Origin: Knoellia locipacati
GTDB lineage: Bacteria > Actinomycetota > Actinomycetes > Actinomycetales > Dermatophilaceae
Assembly: GCF_007992835.1 (NCBI RefSeq)
Contig: NZ_BKBA01000004.1
Span: 124,001-188,000 of the forward strand
Reading direction: 5' to 3'
DNA: 64,000 nt
How positions within the stretch are numbered: the first letter of the stretch is position 1; the number at the start of each line of letters is the position of its first letter. Positions 51,901 through 59,206 of this stretch are shown piece by piece. Made by a program: the position numbers and the translations under genes. A model generated the notes under the pieces. The model was not told the DNA's origin. It saw only the letters and a program-made list of their open reading frames with translations, and ran no database searches.

Positions 51901-54900
51901 AGGAGCTGCTCGACCGGCTGCAGACCCTCGCGTGGAACTGCGCGACGATCACCCCCGGCTTCGAGCTCACCATCGGCGACCAGGTGACGCTCGGCCTCGT
52001 CTCGGAGCCCGAGGGAGACGTCGCCACGAAGAAGATCGGGCTCCGGCTCGACGTCAAGAAGCCGCTCGTGCTCTCGAACAGCGACCCCAAGGTCGAGCTC
52101 GTCTCGCGGGCGGACTGGATCACGGGAGCGCCGCCGTCCGGGCTCCACATCTTCCTGCTCGAGGGGACGAGGACCTCGCTCGACATCGTCCCGCAGGTGC
52201 GGGTCACCGGGGTGGGCCTGCGGTTCTCGGGCGCCGCCCGTCCGATCGTCGACCTCGACGGGTTCTCGATCGACGCCATCGAGGTCAACCTCTACGGCGA
52301 GGCGGCCCGCGAGGGTCTGGGCGGTGGCATCCGGCTCAAGCTCGACGGGCTGTCGGTCGCCCCTGCTGGTGGTGGCGGCGACAACGCCATGGCGAACTCG
52401 CTCATGACCGACGTCGGCTCGTCCAGCGGATCGAGCCGGCCGTCGTTCAGCCCGTCGCTCGCCCTGCAGAAGCACCCCGGCCCCACCGAGAAGCTCGGGG
52501 TCACGCTGCGTGCCGGTGACCCGCCCGGCCCGTGGTGGCTCGTGGTGCAGCGCCAGCTCGGCCCGCTCTACGTCGAGCGCGTCGGCCTCGGGACGACCGA
52601 GAGCGGCGGGACGGTGACGTCGATCAGCCTGCTGTTCACCGGACAGGTCTCGCTCTTCGGGCTCACGGCCGCCGTCGACGGCCTCGGCATCACCTGGAAG
52701 GGCGGCGACGTCGCCAGGATCGAGAACTGGGCGGTCGACCTCAACGGCCTCGCGGTCGCCGCGGACATGGCGGGTGTCTCGATCTCGGGCGGCCTGCTCA
52801 AGCTCACCGAGGGCACGGCGGTGTCCTACGTCGGGATGCTCGTCGGGAGGTTCGCGGCATACGGGCTGTCGGTCTTCGGCGGGTTCACCAACGACCGCGG
52901 CAACGCCTCGTTCTTCATCTTCGGCGGCGTCAACGGGCCGTTCGGCGGGCCACCGATGTTCTTCCTCACCGGGATCGGCGGCGGCCTGGGGATCAACCGC
53001 GGGCTCCGCGTGCCCGACGACCTGTCGAGGTTCGGAGACTTCCCCTTCATCCAGGCCCTCGACCCCGCGGCCACGCCGCCGGCCGACCCGATGGTGCGGC
53101 TGCGCGAGCTCGCGACCTACTTCCCGCACCGGATGGGCGAGTTCTGGTTCGCCGCGGGCATCTCGTTCACGTCGTTCAACCTCGTCGACGGGGTCGCGGT
53201 CATCGCCGTGTCGTTCGGCAACGGGCTCGACGTCAACCTCTTCGGGCTCGCGCGGATGGCGCTGCCGCGTCCGGGCGCGGCGATCGTGTCGATCGAGCTC
53301 GCCCTGCTCGCGCACTTCTCCACGAGCGAGGGCGTCTTCCTCATCAAGGCCCAGCTCACCGACAACTCGTGGCTGCTCTACGAGGACGTCCGGCTCACCG
53401 GCGGGTTCGCCTTCGCGATCTGGTGGAAGGGGCCGCTGGCCGGGCAGTTCGTCCTCACCATGGGCGGCTACCACCCCGACTTCCCGGTGCCGGTGGGCTA
53501 CCCCGAGGTCCCGCGGCTCGGTCTGGTGTGGAAGGTCAGCGACGCCATCGTCATCAAGGGCGGCTCCTACTTCGCCCTCACCTCCGAGGCGCTCATGGCC
53601 GGGCTCGACATCGAGGTCAGCCTCGACTTCGGGTGGGTCTGGGCCAAGGTCTCGTTCGGGGCCCACGGCATCGTCTGGTTCGACCCATTCTGGTTCGAGG
53701 TCATGGCCTACGCCCGGATCTCCGCCGGCATCGACATCGACCTCCCGTGGCCGTTCGGCTCGCTGTCGTTCTCGATCTCGATCGGCGCGAAGATCAAGGT
53801 CTGGGGACCGAAGTTCGCCGGTCGCGCCGAGTTCGAGATCGGGCCCTGCACCGTGCCGGTCGAGTTCGGCGACAAGGCCAAGGTCGAGCCCGAGACCCTC
53901 GACTGGCCGCACTTCGTCACGAAGTACCTCGAGGACGCTGGCAGCGCCGCCAAGGCCCTGTCGGCGATCACCGGCCGCGGCACCCTCCCGACCGCGACGT
54001 CCAGCCCGAAGGGCGCCCCGAGCGCCGACGGCTCGCTCGCCCTGCCCTTCCAGGTCTTCGCGGAGTTCGAGCTCACCCTGACGACGACGATCCCGACGTC
54101 GCACGTCGACGTCGGGCAGGGTTCGGCGCAGGCGGTGGCGCTCACGCTCTCGAGCGGCGCCCCGACCAGCCTGGGCATGGCGCCGATGGGTGCCGCCGGG
54201 CTCACCTCGACCGTCCGGGTCACGCTCGAGCGCAAGAACTTCTCCGGCGCCTGGGAGCCCGACTCCGCGCACCTGAGGAAGCTCGCCTCCCGGGTCGACC
54301 GCGACCACTACCCGCTCGGGGTGTGGGGCTCGCCGAAGTCGCTCGGTTCCGCACCGGCCCTGCCGAGCACCGAGATCGTCACCGCCGGCAACCGCGTCAC
54401 CCTCGTCGCCGGGATCGCCCTCAACCCCGTCGGCCCGCAGATCGAGTACCGCCGCGTCACCGCCGGTCGCCGCCCGCTCCCGCTGCGGGCCACCGGTGCC
54501 ACCCGCGCCGCCTTCCTCAAGACCTCGCGCGACCTCGCCCTGCCGGTGCCCGCGACGTCCGACGACGCGCTGGTGCTCGCGCGGGCCACGCTCTTCCCGC
54601 CCGTGCTCGACGTCATGAAGCCGGGTCAGCACAGCGCCCTCGCCCGGGCGTCCTACCGCCGCGACCGCGTCTCGCCCCCCCGCATCGCCTCGCTCACCGA
54701 CGGTCTCGCGAAGGCCAACGGCGCCGACGGCCAGCGCCTGCCGAGCGAGCCCGTGCCGGTCGAGGTCCGCTCCGCGCGCCGCCCGGTCGTCGCGGCGCTC
54801 ATGACCTCCGGGGTCGGCGCCGCCGTGCGAGCCCCGGTGACGACGGTGGCCGACGGCTCGCTCAAGCGGCGCCCGGCGCCGACGATCGAGTCGGTCAAGG

Positions 54901-56015
54901 GCCGGCTCGGGGTGCACCTGCCCGTCGTCCTCCGCGGCACCGCCGCACCCGGCGTCGTCACGGGCGACACCGTGCTCGCCACCACCCTGCCGCGCACCGA
55001 CGTCGCCGGTGCCGTGCGCACGTATGCCGTGGGGCGCGTCGGCTCCTCCCTCGCGACCGCGGGTGGCGGGCCCCTCGTCGGTGGGCTCGGGAGCCTCGCC
55101 GGCACGAGCCGGCCGGCCCCGCGACGCAGCTCGAGGGCTGCGCGGGCGGACGCGACCGGGACCCGGCTGCGGCCGGGCGACCTCGTCGTCCTGCGCAGCC
55201 CCGACGCCCAGATCGACGTCGACCCCGACCTCCGCCCCTCGCTCGCCGTCGACGGCACCGCCAGGGTCGTCACCATCACCGGACGCCTCGTCACCGGCGA
55301 CCGCGTGGTCTCCGGATCGAGCGTCGAGGTGCCCGTCGGCACGACCCTCGTCGCCGCCCACGCCGACGGGTCGGCGACGGCCGGGATCGCCGGCGCCGAC
55401 GGCGGCGCCGGCGGGAGCGCGAGCAGTGCCGGTTGGACCTCGCGGAGCCGGGTGGCGCGGCTCGGCAGCCACGTCGGTCTGGCCGCGGGGTGCACCCTGA
55501 GCGTCGACGCCGCGGGTGGGACCTTCCAGGACGCCGCCGCCACGGGGTGGTGCGACGCCGACGAGCTCGTCGCCTCGGCCCGCGAGATCGTCACGCGCTT
55601 CGCCGGACCAGTGGGCATCGTCGCCGTCGCGCTCACCGGGCAGGAGCCCGTCACCCCCACCCCCGCCGACATCGACCTCGTCGGCGCCACCCCTGCCCTC
55701 GGCGCCGACGGGCATCCGAAGCCACCGGTCGCCGTCGTCCTCGGCTCGACCACCGTGCTCGTCCACGCCGTCGTCAGCGACCGCGAGCAGCGGGCCGCCG
55801 GTGGCGTCCGGGTCGTCGTCCGGTCGGGTGGCACGTGGCAGGTGACCGGCGTCCTCGCCGCGCCCGACGGCGACGGCGGGCACACGGCATACGCGGAACG
55901 GCTGGCCAGGGACGGTCTGGAGGCCGTCGTCGCGCGGGTGCTCGCCACCGAGGGCGACGGCGCCGAGCTCACCTGGACCGACCCACCCAAGCGCCCGGCG
56001 AGGAGGAGGCGATGA
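45996..56015 (+). CDS. 3,339-residue giant protein with DUF6603-like region
   Basis: One of the largest bacterial proteins outside polyketide and peptide synthetases, with no signal peptide, membrane helix or known catalytic domain. Residues 1-230: beta-rich head. About 240-1700: repeated modules, each a helical part (LLxxLG...LLxDP...LxxLL) followed by strands, starting near 240, 484, 717, 1310, 1486 and 1685. About 990-1110: alpha/beta-hydrolase-like segment in which the nucleophile elbow reads GHGGAG (about 1040) and is followed by VVTVGTPWGP (about 1066-1075); the expected serine is glycine. About 1950-2650: long amphipathic beta array matching DUF6603 (SLFGLTAAVDGLGITWKGGD, FFIFGGVNGPFGGPPMFFLTGIGGGLGINRG, FVLTMGGYHPDFPVPVGYP). 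The last 700 residues are strand-rich with a basic end. DUF6603 has no known function. ATG follows a GAGGGGG site. Reading frame is certain; role unknown. Confidence 0.88.
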   Translation: MAFGEDDLGGFGSLTRAIGLTRGTNGDSNPDWFGDPVGGAAPPHTNANGFATLLSDDDQRDALIEFVDEVLGPPTGHDDATSRWVPLFANVDPAVTVYAVLEPTGSATAGTVRIGVGVEHRTGLAGDPSAAPRVTTRLHVPIAHVARGSDTRPADGPNPSWLLLGREGGRIGVEVEATFTDAPPVPGESFLRGLSASIGIPTGNEPVEFRLSLTDLQLPGAASPTTQTLTLDDLATVGPDLMQFIAGLVRAQVAALPTSSPALARVWALAGMLGLRDGVADLPPLPLEDIVQRGLPALVDWLEDILETETHLDAWLAELAALTGGTPDAARNAVTLTVGPCTVTVGLVVAAGTGGHPTLTPWVELALGTRSGAQALAHVDLLVADTGTGAATAIPALRAEAVFGADAGGTRLFAGGAGQPRLGSVHVGLRLDEARRPAFVLTLHDVDLPGQPHRDVLDLSSPDAALDAADDVLDGVLSDALDALGDAGGLLKVLLGVDPPGTIDSPDILDLVRDPVATMRDYWLAITDDQDAMTQALGAVRHLLLGSAGPIVPGTGRVDDPWRIVLGDDDTVGLDLWRDGTRLRVAVSAVADLDVLDDLRVDASARLSLLSLDLSTGAASFLEDVVGRAGIGPRGTDPAVLRIGDDLAIEAPRLGVDVTWTPRSGVRVAPSGEGVALLVSGLGSRAPDRLPVPLPHLDEHGSWSPDWAPDWAALERVLGHLLRRVGSDVLDALADLVGWGEAEARFGAPPTVRARLALDVLLTDPAGAIEQWLLDLTLDCRMLGSALRPLAWLLSAGSLGAPLGDGRPERPWRLPVGGAAGAPGLAVWTVPGCRPETARRGPAEALDLLTGTSIPSAATTASVLLSVAPSVPELADLLHGRTGLATGLTGLVTRWSGTDGLVAAPATVEVDGHEVLAGDAGVRVRTAAGLTYAGLVASVRSGAGLPVAPGQDGVPAAVVHVGCVGVHDQDWLDLVPAPQRIDATGPSPAAVPATGDGPWFVLVPDVAQAAADRPDHDGLLAQAERVAAALAARTAPVLLVGHGGAGAATVRATALGTVATSVDDVVTVGTPWGPVATTAFETDLTGDALRLLTALAPSDTSAQADTVLGLGSAPARQGLDLVGRSRSDLTRLPSALAVTRDPSVRVHACFASLGSGDIERALGAFVAQTVQARLRALEALPSGPPQEVHVALDLPVVDGTIGGLLLGAGARLDLLTVARAAPRLRPQREVTVSLTVAVTDGWLVGGPGAAQHDIECRWVGFEVHVPLDGGAGRTEVSLHEARAHTAYREVWTVTGDGTGAPPEVRILLGEVVARLRTDTNLAHLLTAVGLLRDGGLDPSGLDRLLHDPAATVRAGVAAAPLAVATALRGIIGGSVPSDVVPTAFRVSSGPAHLTVDLATGTVAGELALTEPVPLTVTLAAGPTGAGVDVRVGAVDDTLGGVQLVGHAGPGGATLRVDLAAPGRPVAQVALLPDPNADGLVSLATALLPALLLKALGTALREIVEDPVLDECLGAAGLLGSADPESGVRDLVPPLGLVWDPVGWLRARVDPLAATVTVLDALARVVTPDRGATPGWPLTDDVTVTYAVVAGRLELAAAVALSPTIDGRPVATSLTGGLSIGTTGAPVALLDARVTVDGWGLDLGVGGSDPAPVRLDLVRPAPDTALRLVPAGPGLGSALADGAESLVVLALNELVGHRTDAASLRQQVAQATFDVCGALDLLVAAKVDKGKLRLYTQPPGPGAVLLSRLPALASTGLAALAEALDPAHTLVASTLDGAGTVRRFGLGTAVAGVRPFSVTVDGSGTPSVSFGCDIALGTWGRFAVEELRLDASGVRVAVRGGPFVVPLGPTTLRPVVVVRAGVAAGVGTRLLAVGLAVDEVESVQLRWALDTSPPELWAITGGSSPGQSQAPEAIAADLLGIGVEIVSGLVAQQLGSIITDRATALLKDVVFSNAQRRIDPGFVHALFHPEELLDRLQTLAWNCATITPGFELTIGDQVTLGLVSEPEGDVATKKIGLRLDVKKPLVLSNSDPKVELVSRADWITGAPPSGLHIFLLEGTRTSLDIVPQVRVTGVGLRFSGAARPIVDLDGFSIDAIEVNLYGEAAREGLGGGIRLKLDGLSVAPAGGGGDNAMANSLMTDVGSSSGSSRPSFSPSLALQKHPGPTEKLGVTLRAGDPPGPWWLVVQRQLGPLYVERVGLGTTESGGTVTSISLLFTGQVSLFGLTAAVDGLGITWKGGDVARIENWAVDLNGLAVAADMAGVSISGGLLKLTEGTAVSYVGMLVGRFAAYGLSVFGGFTNDRGNASFFIFGGVNGPFGGPPMFFLTGIGGGLGINRGLRVPDDLSRFGDFPFIQALDPAATPPADPMVRLRELATYFPHRMGEFWFAAGISFTSFNLVDGVAVIAVSFGNGLDVNLFGLARMALPRPGAAIVSIELALLAHFSTSEGVFLIKAQLTDNSWLLYEDVRLTGGFAFAIWWKGPLAGQFVLTMGGYHPDFPVPVGYPEVPRLGLVWKVSDAIVIKGGSYFALTSEALMAGLDIEVSLDFGWVWAKVSFGAHGIVWFDPFWFEVMAYARISAGIDIDLPWPFGSLSFSISIGAKIKVWGPKFAGRAEFEIGPCTVPVEFGDKAKVEPETLDWPHFVTKYLEDAGSAAKALSAITGRGTLPTATSSPKGAPSADGSLALPFQVFAEFELTLTTTIPTSHVDVGQGSAQAVALTLSSGAPTSLGMAPMGAAGLTSTVRVTLERKNFSGAWEPDSAHLRKLASRVDRDHYPLGVWGSPKSLGSAPALPSTEIVTAGNRVTLVAGIALNPVGPQIEYRRVTAGRRPLPLRATGATRAAFLKTSRDLALPVPATSDDALVLARATLFPPVLDVMKPGQHSALARASYRRDRVSPPRIASLTDGLAKANGADGQRLPSEPVPVEVRSARRPVVAALMTSGVGAAVRAPVTTVADGSLKRRPAPTIESVKGRLGVHLPVVLRGTAAPGVVTGDTVLATTLPRTDVAGAVRTYAVGRVGSSLATAGGGPLVGGLGSLAGTSRPAPRRSSRAARADATGTRLRPGDLVVLRSPDAQIDVDPDLRPSLAVDGTARVVTITGRLVTGDRVVSGSSVEVPVGTTLVAAHADGSATAGIAGADGGAGGSASSAGWTSRSRVARLGSHVGLAAGCTLSVDAAGGTFQDAAATGWCDADELVASAREIVTRFAGPVGIVAVALTGQEPVTPTPADIDLVGATPALGADGHPKPPVAVVLGSTTVLVHAVVSDREQRAAGGVRVVVRSGGTWQVTGVLAAPDGDGGHTAYAERLARDGLEAVVARVLATEGDGAELTWTDPPKRPARRRR

Positions 56016-58192
56016 CCATCAAGGAGGGCCACTTCCAGCTCTACGCCAACCTGGCGCCAGCGCTGCCCGCCGGTGACTACCGGTTCACGACCGAGCAGGA
56101 CCTCGACGCGACCGGGCCCAAGGGACGCCTCGACCCGGGCGCACTGCCCGTCGACGACCTGCGCACCCACGTCCGCGTCACCTCGCCGCGCTTCCAGCTG
56201 CCGCCCGACCAGGTGCTCTCGACCTATCCGCCGGCGAACACCGAGGGCGCCTACGGCAGCCGGCTCCCGCAGGTCGTCATCAAGCGGCGCACCCTGCCGT
56301 GGGAGCGCACCGTCGACCCCGAGAACGAGACCGACATCGACCGGCCCGAGACGCCGTGGCTGGCGCTCGTCGTCATCGCCGAGAACGAGGCCCAGCTCGT
56401 CCTCAACCAGCCCGTCGCCGAGTGCGTCACGCCCGGCCAGGTGCTGCCGGGCACACCGGACGTCGCCCAGGGCAACTACCTCCAGGTGCGGCGGTCCGTC
56501 GTCGACAGGGTGCTGCCGACGCAGAAGGACGTGGCGCTGCTCGCGCACGCCCGCGAGGTCGACATCCACGACACCGAGCTGATGATGGGCGACGACGACG
56601 GCTTCCTCGCGGTCGTCATCGCCAACCGGCTGCCCCTCCCCGGTCGTGACGCCGCCGGCAAGGAGGTCCCCGTGACCTACCTTTGCGCGCTGCTCAACCT
56701 CGAGGGCCAGTTCGACGTCCTGCGCCGCGAGAGCCCACCCCAGCGCACGCACACCGTGTGGCCGGTGCACGAGATGGCCGAGCTCGTCCTCGACGCCGCC
56801 GAGAGCGACCACGTCGTTATGGGCACCCTCAAGGCCGACGACATCTGGGCCGGCAACGTCGCGCACGCGCTCGGGACACAGGCCAACGTCCACGCCGGGC
56901 CGCACGCCGACTCGGTCGACGATCCGCAGGCCGACTCGGTCGACGCGATGCGGCCGATCCGCAGGGCGACCGTGGCCAAGGAGAGCCGGACCGTCACGCC
57001 GCAGCTGCGCGAGGGCTGGGCCACCGGCACCGCCGCGGCGACGGACTCGGTCTACGACGTCATGGCCAAGCCGTTCGGGCGGATCAAGGAGTCGGTCAAG
57101 CACATCCAGCTCGAACCCGAGTACCGCTTCCCCGTGCTGCTCCACTGGTCGTTCACCTCGGTGGGGGACGTGACGTTCGAGGGCCTCATGGACCACCTCG
57201 ACTCGGGGCTGCTCGGCACGCTGCCGCCCGAGGAGACGACGCCGGCCAACCCGCTGCGCACACCGGGACGCACCCCGGGGCTCCTGCCGCTCGAGGTCGT
57301 GGAGACCGGGCACGTCGGCATCGACCAGCGCACGCGGCGGGGCGACACGGTGCGCGCGTGGTACCGCGGGCCGCTCCTGCCGCACCCCGCCGACACCGCC
57401 GCCGACCGACTGCCGCTCGCGCACACCGCCGACCAGCTGCGTGCGGTGGTGCCCGACCGGCGCGAGGACCTCTCTCTCGCCGTGGCCTTCGAGATCGGAC
57501 GGCTGCTCGCGCTCAACGCCCCGGCGACGGTGTCGGCGCTGCTGGCCTGGCGGCAGACGCACTACCAGGCCGCGCGCCGTGAGGCGCTCTGGGCCAAGGC
57601 GCTCGACGGGCTCGAGCTCCAGGGACTCAAGGTGCGCCCGGAGCGGGCGCTCGGGATCCTGCTCGGGCGGGGCCTCGCACGCGGTCTGGCGGCCACCCCG
57701 GCCACCGTGCTCGGTGACCCGCTCGCCCCGGTGACACGCGGCACGACGATGCGGCTGGACTCGCTCGAGGGTGCCGGGCTGGCGAGGACGCTCGCCGGCG
57801 GGTTCGCCATCGACGCGGACCTCTCGGCCCCGCTCGTCGACCTCGCGCGCATCCTGCGCGACGCACCCATGCCCCGCGTCGACCTGCGCGACCTGCCCGG
57901 CCGCGAGGCCAAGGACCTCACTCGCGGGGCCCTGCGGCTCGAGCTCGACCTCGCCACGGGCCTGCTCGCCGTCGACGCCCTCGGCCTGCCAGCGCAGCTC
58001 AACCCGGTCCTCGGCGCCGGTGCCTTCGGCCCGATCGAGCGCGTCGACCACGTGGACCGGGTCGGCGGTGGCATCGGGCGTGGTGGCCCGGGTCGCGCCG
58101 GTCCGGGTCGCGCCGGTCCGGGTCGCGCCGGTCCGGGGCCACGGCGTGCGCCCGACGCCCTCGATGCCGCCCTCGACGAGCTGGAGGACTGA
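56012..58192 (+). CDS. 726-residue hypothetical protein with collagen-like tail
   Basis: An intracellular protein of unknown family. Strand-rich N-terminal part (FQLYANLAPALPAGDYRFT, then FQLPPDQVLSTYPPANTEGAYGSRLPQVVIKRRTLPWER, and TPWLALVVIAENEAQL near 115-130). Centre: FPVLLHWSFTSVGDVTFEGLMDHLDSGLLGTLP near 375-405 and AWYRGPLLPHP near 449. C-terminal half helical (ALNAPATVSALLAWRQTHYQAARREALWAK). The end holds three perfect 15-base repeats (58091-58135) encoding GRAGP, a short collagen-like tail, then an acidic helix. The ATG overlaps the giant gene stop as ATGA behind GGAGGAGG. No signal peptide. Motifs such as WYRGPL suggest a conserved family, but I cannot name one. Confidence 0.8.
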   Translation: MTIKEGHFQLYANLAPALPAGDYRFTTEQDLDATGPKGRLDPGALPVDDLRTHVRVTSPRFQLPPDQVLSTYPPANTEGAYGSRLPQVVIKRRTLPWERTVDPENETDIDRPETPWLALVVIAENEAQLVLNQPVAECVTPGQVLPGTPDVAQGNYLQVRRSVVDRVLPTQKDVALLAHAREVDIHDTELMMGDDDGFLAVVIANRLPLPGRDAAGKEVPVTYLCALLNLEGQFDVLRRESPPQRTHTVWPVHEMAELVLDAAESDHVVMGTLKADDIWAGNVAHALGTQANVHAGPHADSVDDPQADSVDAMRPIRRATVAKESRTVTPQLREGWATGTAAATDSVYDVMAKPFGRIKESVKHIQLEPEYRFPVLLHWSFTSVGDVTFEGLMDHLDSGLLGTLPPEETTPANPLRTPGRTPGLLPLEVVETGHVGIDQRTRRGDTVRAWYRGPLLPHPADTAADRLPLAHTADQLRAVVPDRREDLSLAVAFEIGRLLALNAPATVSALLAWRQTHYQAARREALWAKALDGLELQGLKVRPERALGILLGRGLARGLAATPATVLGDPLAPVTRGTTMRLDSLEGAGLARTLAGGFAIDADLSAPLVDLARILRDAPMPRVDLRDLPGREAKDLTRGALRLELDLATGLLAVDALGLPAQLNPVLGAGAFGPIERVDHVDRVGGGIGRGGPGRAGPGRAGPGRAGPGPRRAPDALDAALDELED

Positions 58193-58195
58193 GCG

Positions 58196-59206
58196 ATGAG
58201 AACCGACGTCCACCAGATGCTGGGTGACCTGCCGAAGGCCTACGCCGCGACGACCGACACCGGTGCGGAGCACCCGCCCCGGGACGACGACGACCCCGGT
58301 GCCATGCCGGCCGAGCTGCGCCGGTGGCTCGTGCGGCTGCGGCTGCTCGAGGGCGTGCCGTTCGCCAACCTCGTCGCCGACACCGAGCTCCTGCCCGAGG
58401 AGTCGATCCGCTGGTTCTACCTCGACCGGCGGTGGACCGACGCGCTCGTTCAGGGCGCCCTCTCGGCCGGCACCGTCAACAGCGACGACCGGGTGCAGCT
58501 CACCGCGCAGTACGACGCCGTCCGCGACGAGCTCGACACCGAGGAGCGCAACTATCGCCGGGCCGCGGGCAGCCCGCGCTTCGAGGGCAAGGTCGAGTCG
58601 GTGAGCGGCTTCCTGCTGCGCAGCAGGGCGGTGTCGGGGTGGCCGGGGCTGCACGTGCGTGCGTTCTCGGTCGACCCCGAGGAGGCCGACGACGCGACCT
58701 ACCCCGAGGTCGACCCGCGCCGGATGCGGCTGCTGCGACTCGAGCGCCTCGCCCCCGCCGTCCTGCTCGTCCTCTTCGACGGCGTCCCCGCGGTCGTGCA
58801 CATCGAGGAGCCGCGCCAGGGCGTGCAGTTCGGCTTCGACGTCGCCGCCACGACGGGCCAGCTCTCGGCGACGTTCCGGGCGCGCAAGCGCGACACCTTC
58901 GAGGACCTGCCCGGCGCCGCCAACGTCATCGACGTGCCCTTCCGCGCCGACGGGGCGCCGGGGGTCGTCGACATCCAGGCGATCTCGACCGAGCTGGCCA
59001 AGCCGTCGCACCCGGGCACCGGGGCGGCCGACGGCCTCGACTCCGCGGAGTACGCCCTCCAGCTCATCCGCTTCCCCTACCGCCAGGTCTTCGGTGACGC
59101 CGAGGGACCGACCGGCAACGTGCCCATCAAGACGGTCTTCCAGCCGCGGATCATGTACGCCGACCACGTCGCGCAGACGTTCGTCGCGATGAAGGACCCG
59201 CGATGA
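58196..59206 (+). CDS. 336-residue hypothetical protein of the giant-protein operon
   Basis: A cytosolic protein of unknown family. After a polar lead comes a helical module (ELRRWLVRLRLLEGVPFANLVADTELLPEESIRWFYLDRRWTDALVQGALSAG, about 40-95) whose LPxESIRxFYxDxxWxDALxxGAxS pattern looks strongly conserved. A helical link (RDELDTEERNYRRAAG) leads to a beta-rich domain (VESVSGFLLRSRAVSGWPGLHVRAFS, LLRLERLAPAVLLVLFDGVPAVVHIEEPRQGVQFGF), ending in ALQLIRFPYRQVFG. It is three bases after the 726-residue gene and overlaps the next by four, so it is made together with them. Possibly an adaptor between the large subunits; inference only. Confidence 0.8.
   Translation: MRTDVHQMLGDLPKAYAATTDTGAEHPPRDDDDPGAMPAELRRWLVRLRLLEGVPFANLVADTELLPEESIRWFYLDRRWTDALVQGALSAGTVNSDDRVQLTAQYDAVRDELDTEERNYRRAAGSPRFEGKVESVSGFLLRSRAVSGWPGLHVRAFSVDPEEADDATYPEVDPRRMRLLRLERLAPAVLLVLFDGVPAVVHIEEPRQGVQFGFDVAATTGQLSATFRARKRDTFEDLPGAANVIDVPFRADGAPGVVDIQAISTELAKPSHPGTGAADGLDSAEYALQLIRFPYRQVFGDAEGPTGNVPIKTVFQPRIMYADHVAQTFVAMKDPR

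Noticed and set aside
47820-55883. An 8-kb open reading frame antisense to the giant-protein gene
   Set aside because: Its sequence is dominated by Arg, Gly, Asp, Glu and Pro with no domain logic. Long antisense frames are expected opposite GC-rich coding DNA whose third positions are G or C. The sense frame has recognisable DUF6603 segments and start sites coupled to its neighbours.
52532-56011. In-frame upstream extension of the 726-residue gene into the giant gene
   Set aside because: The extension is Arg-rich shadow sequence. A clear GGAGGAGG and ATG at 56012 overlap the giant gene's stop as ATGA, the same coupling used at the other junctions of the operon.
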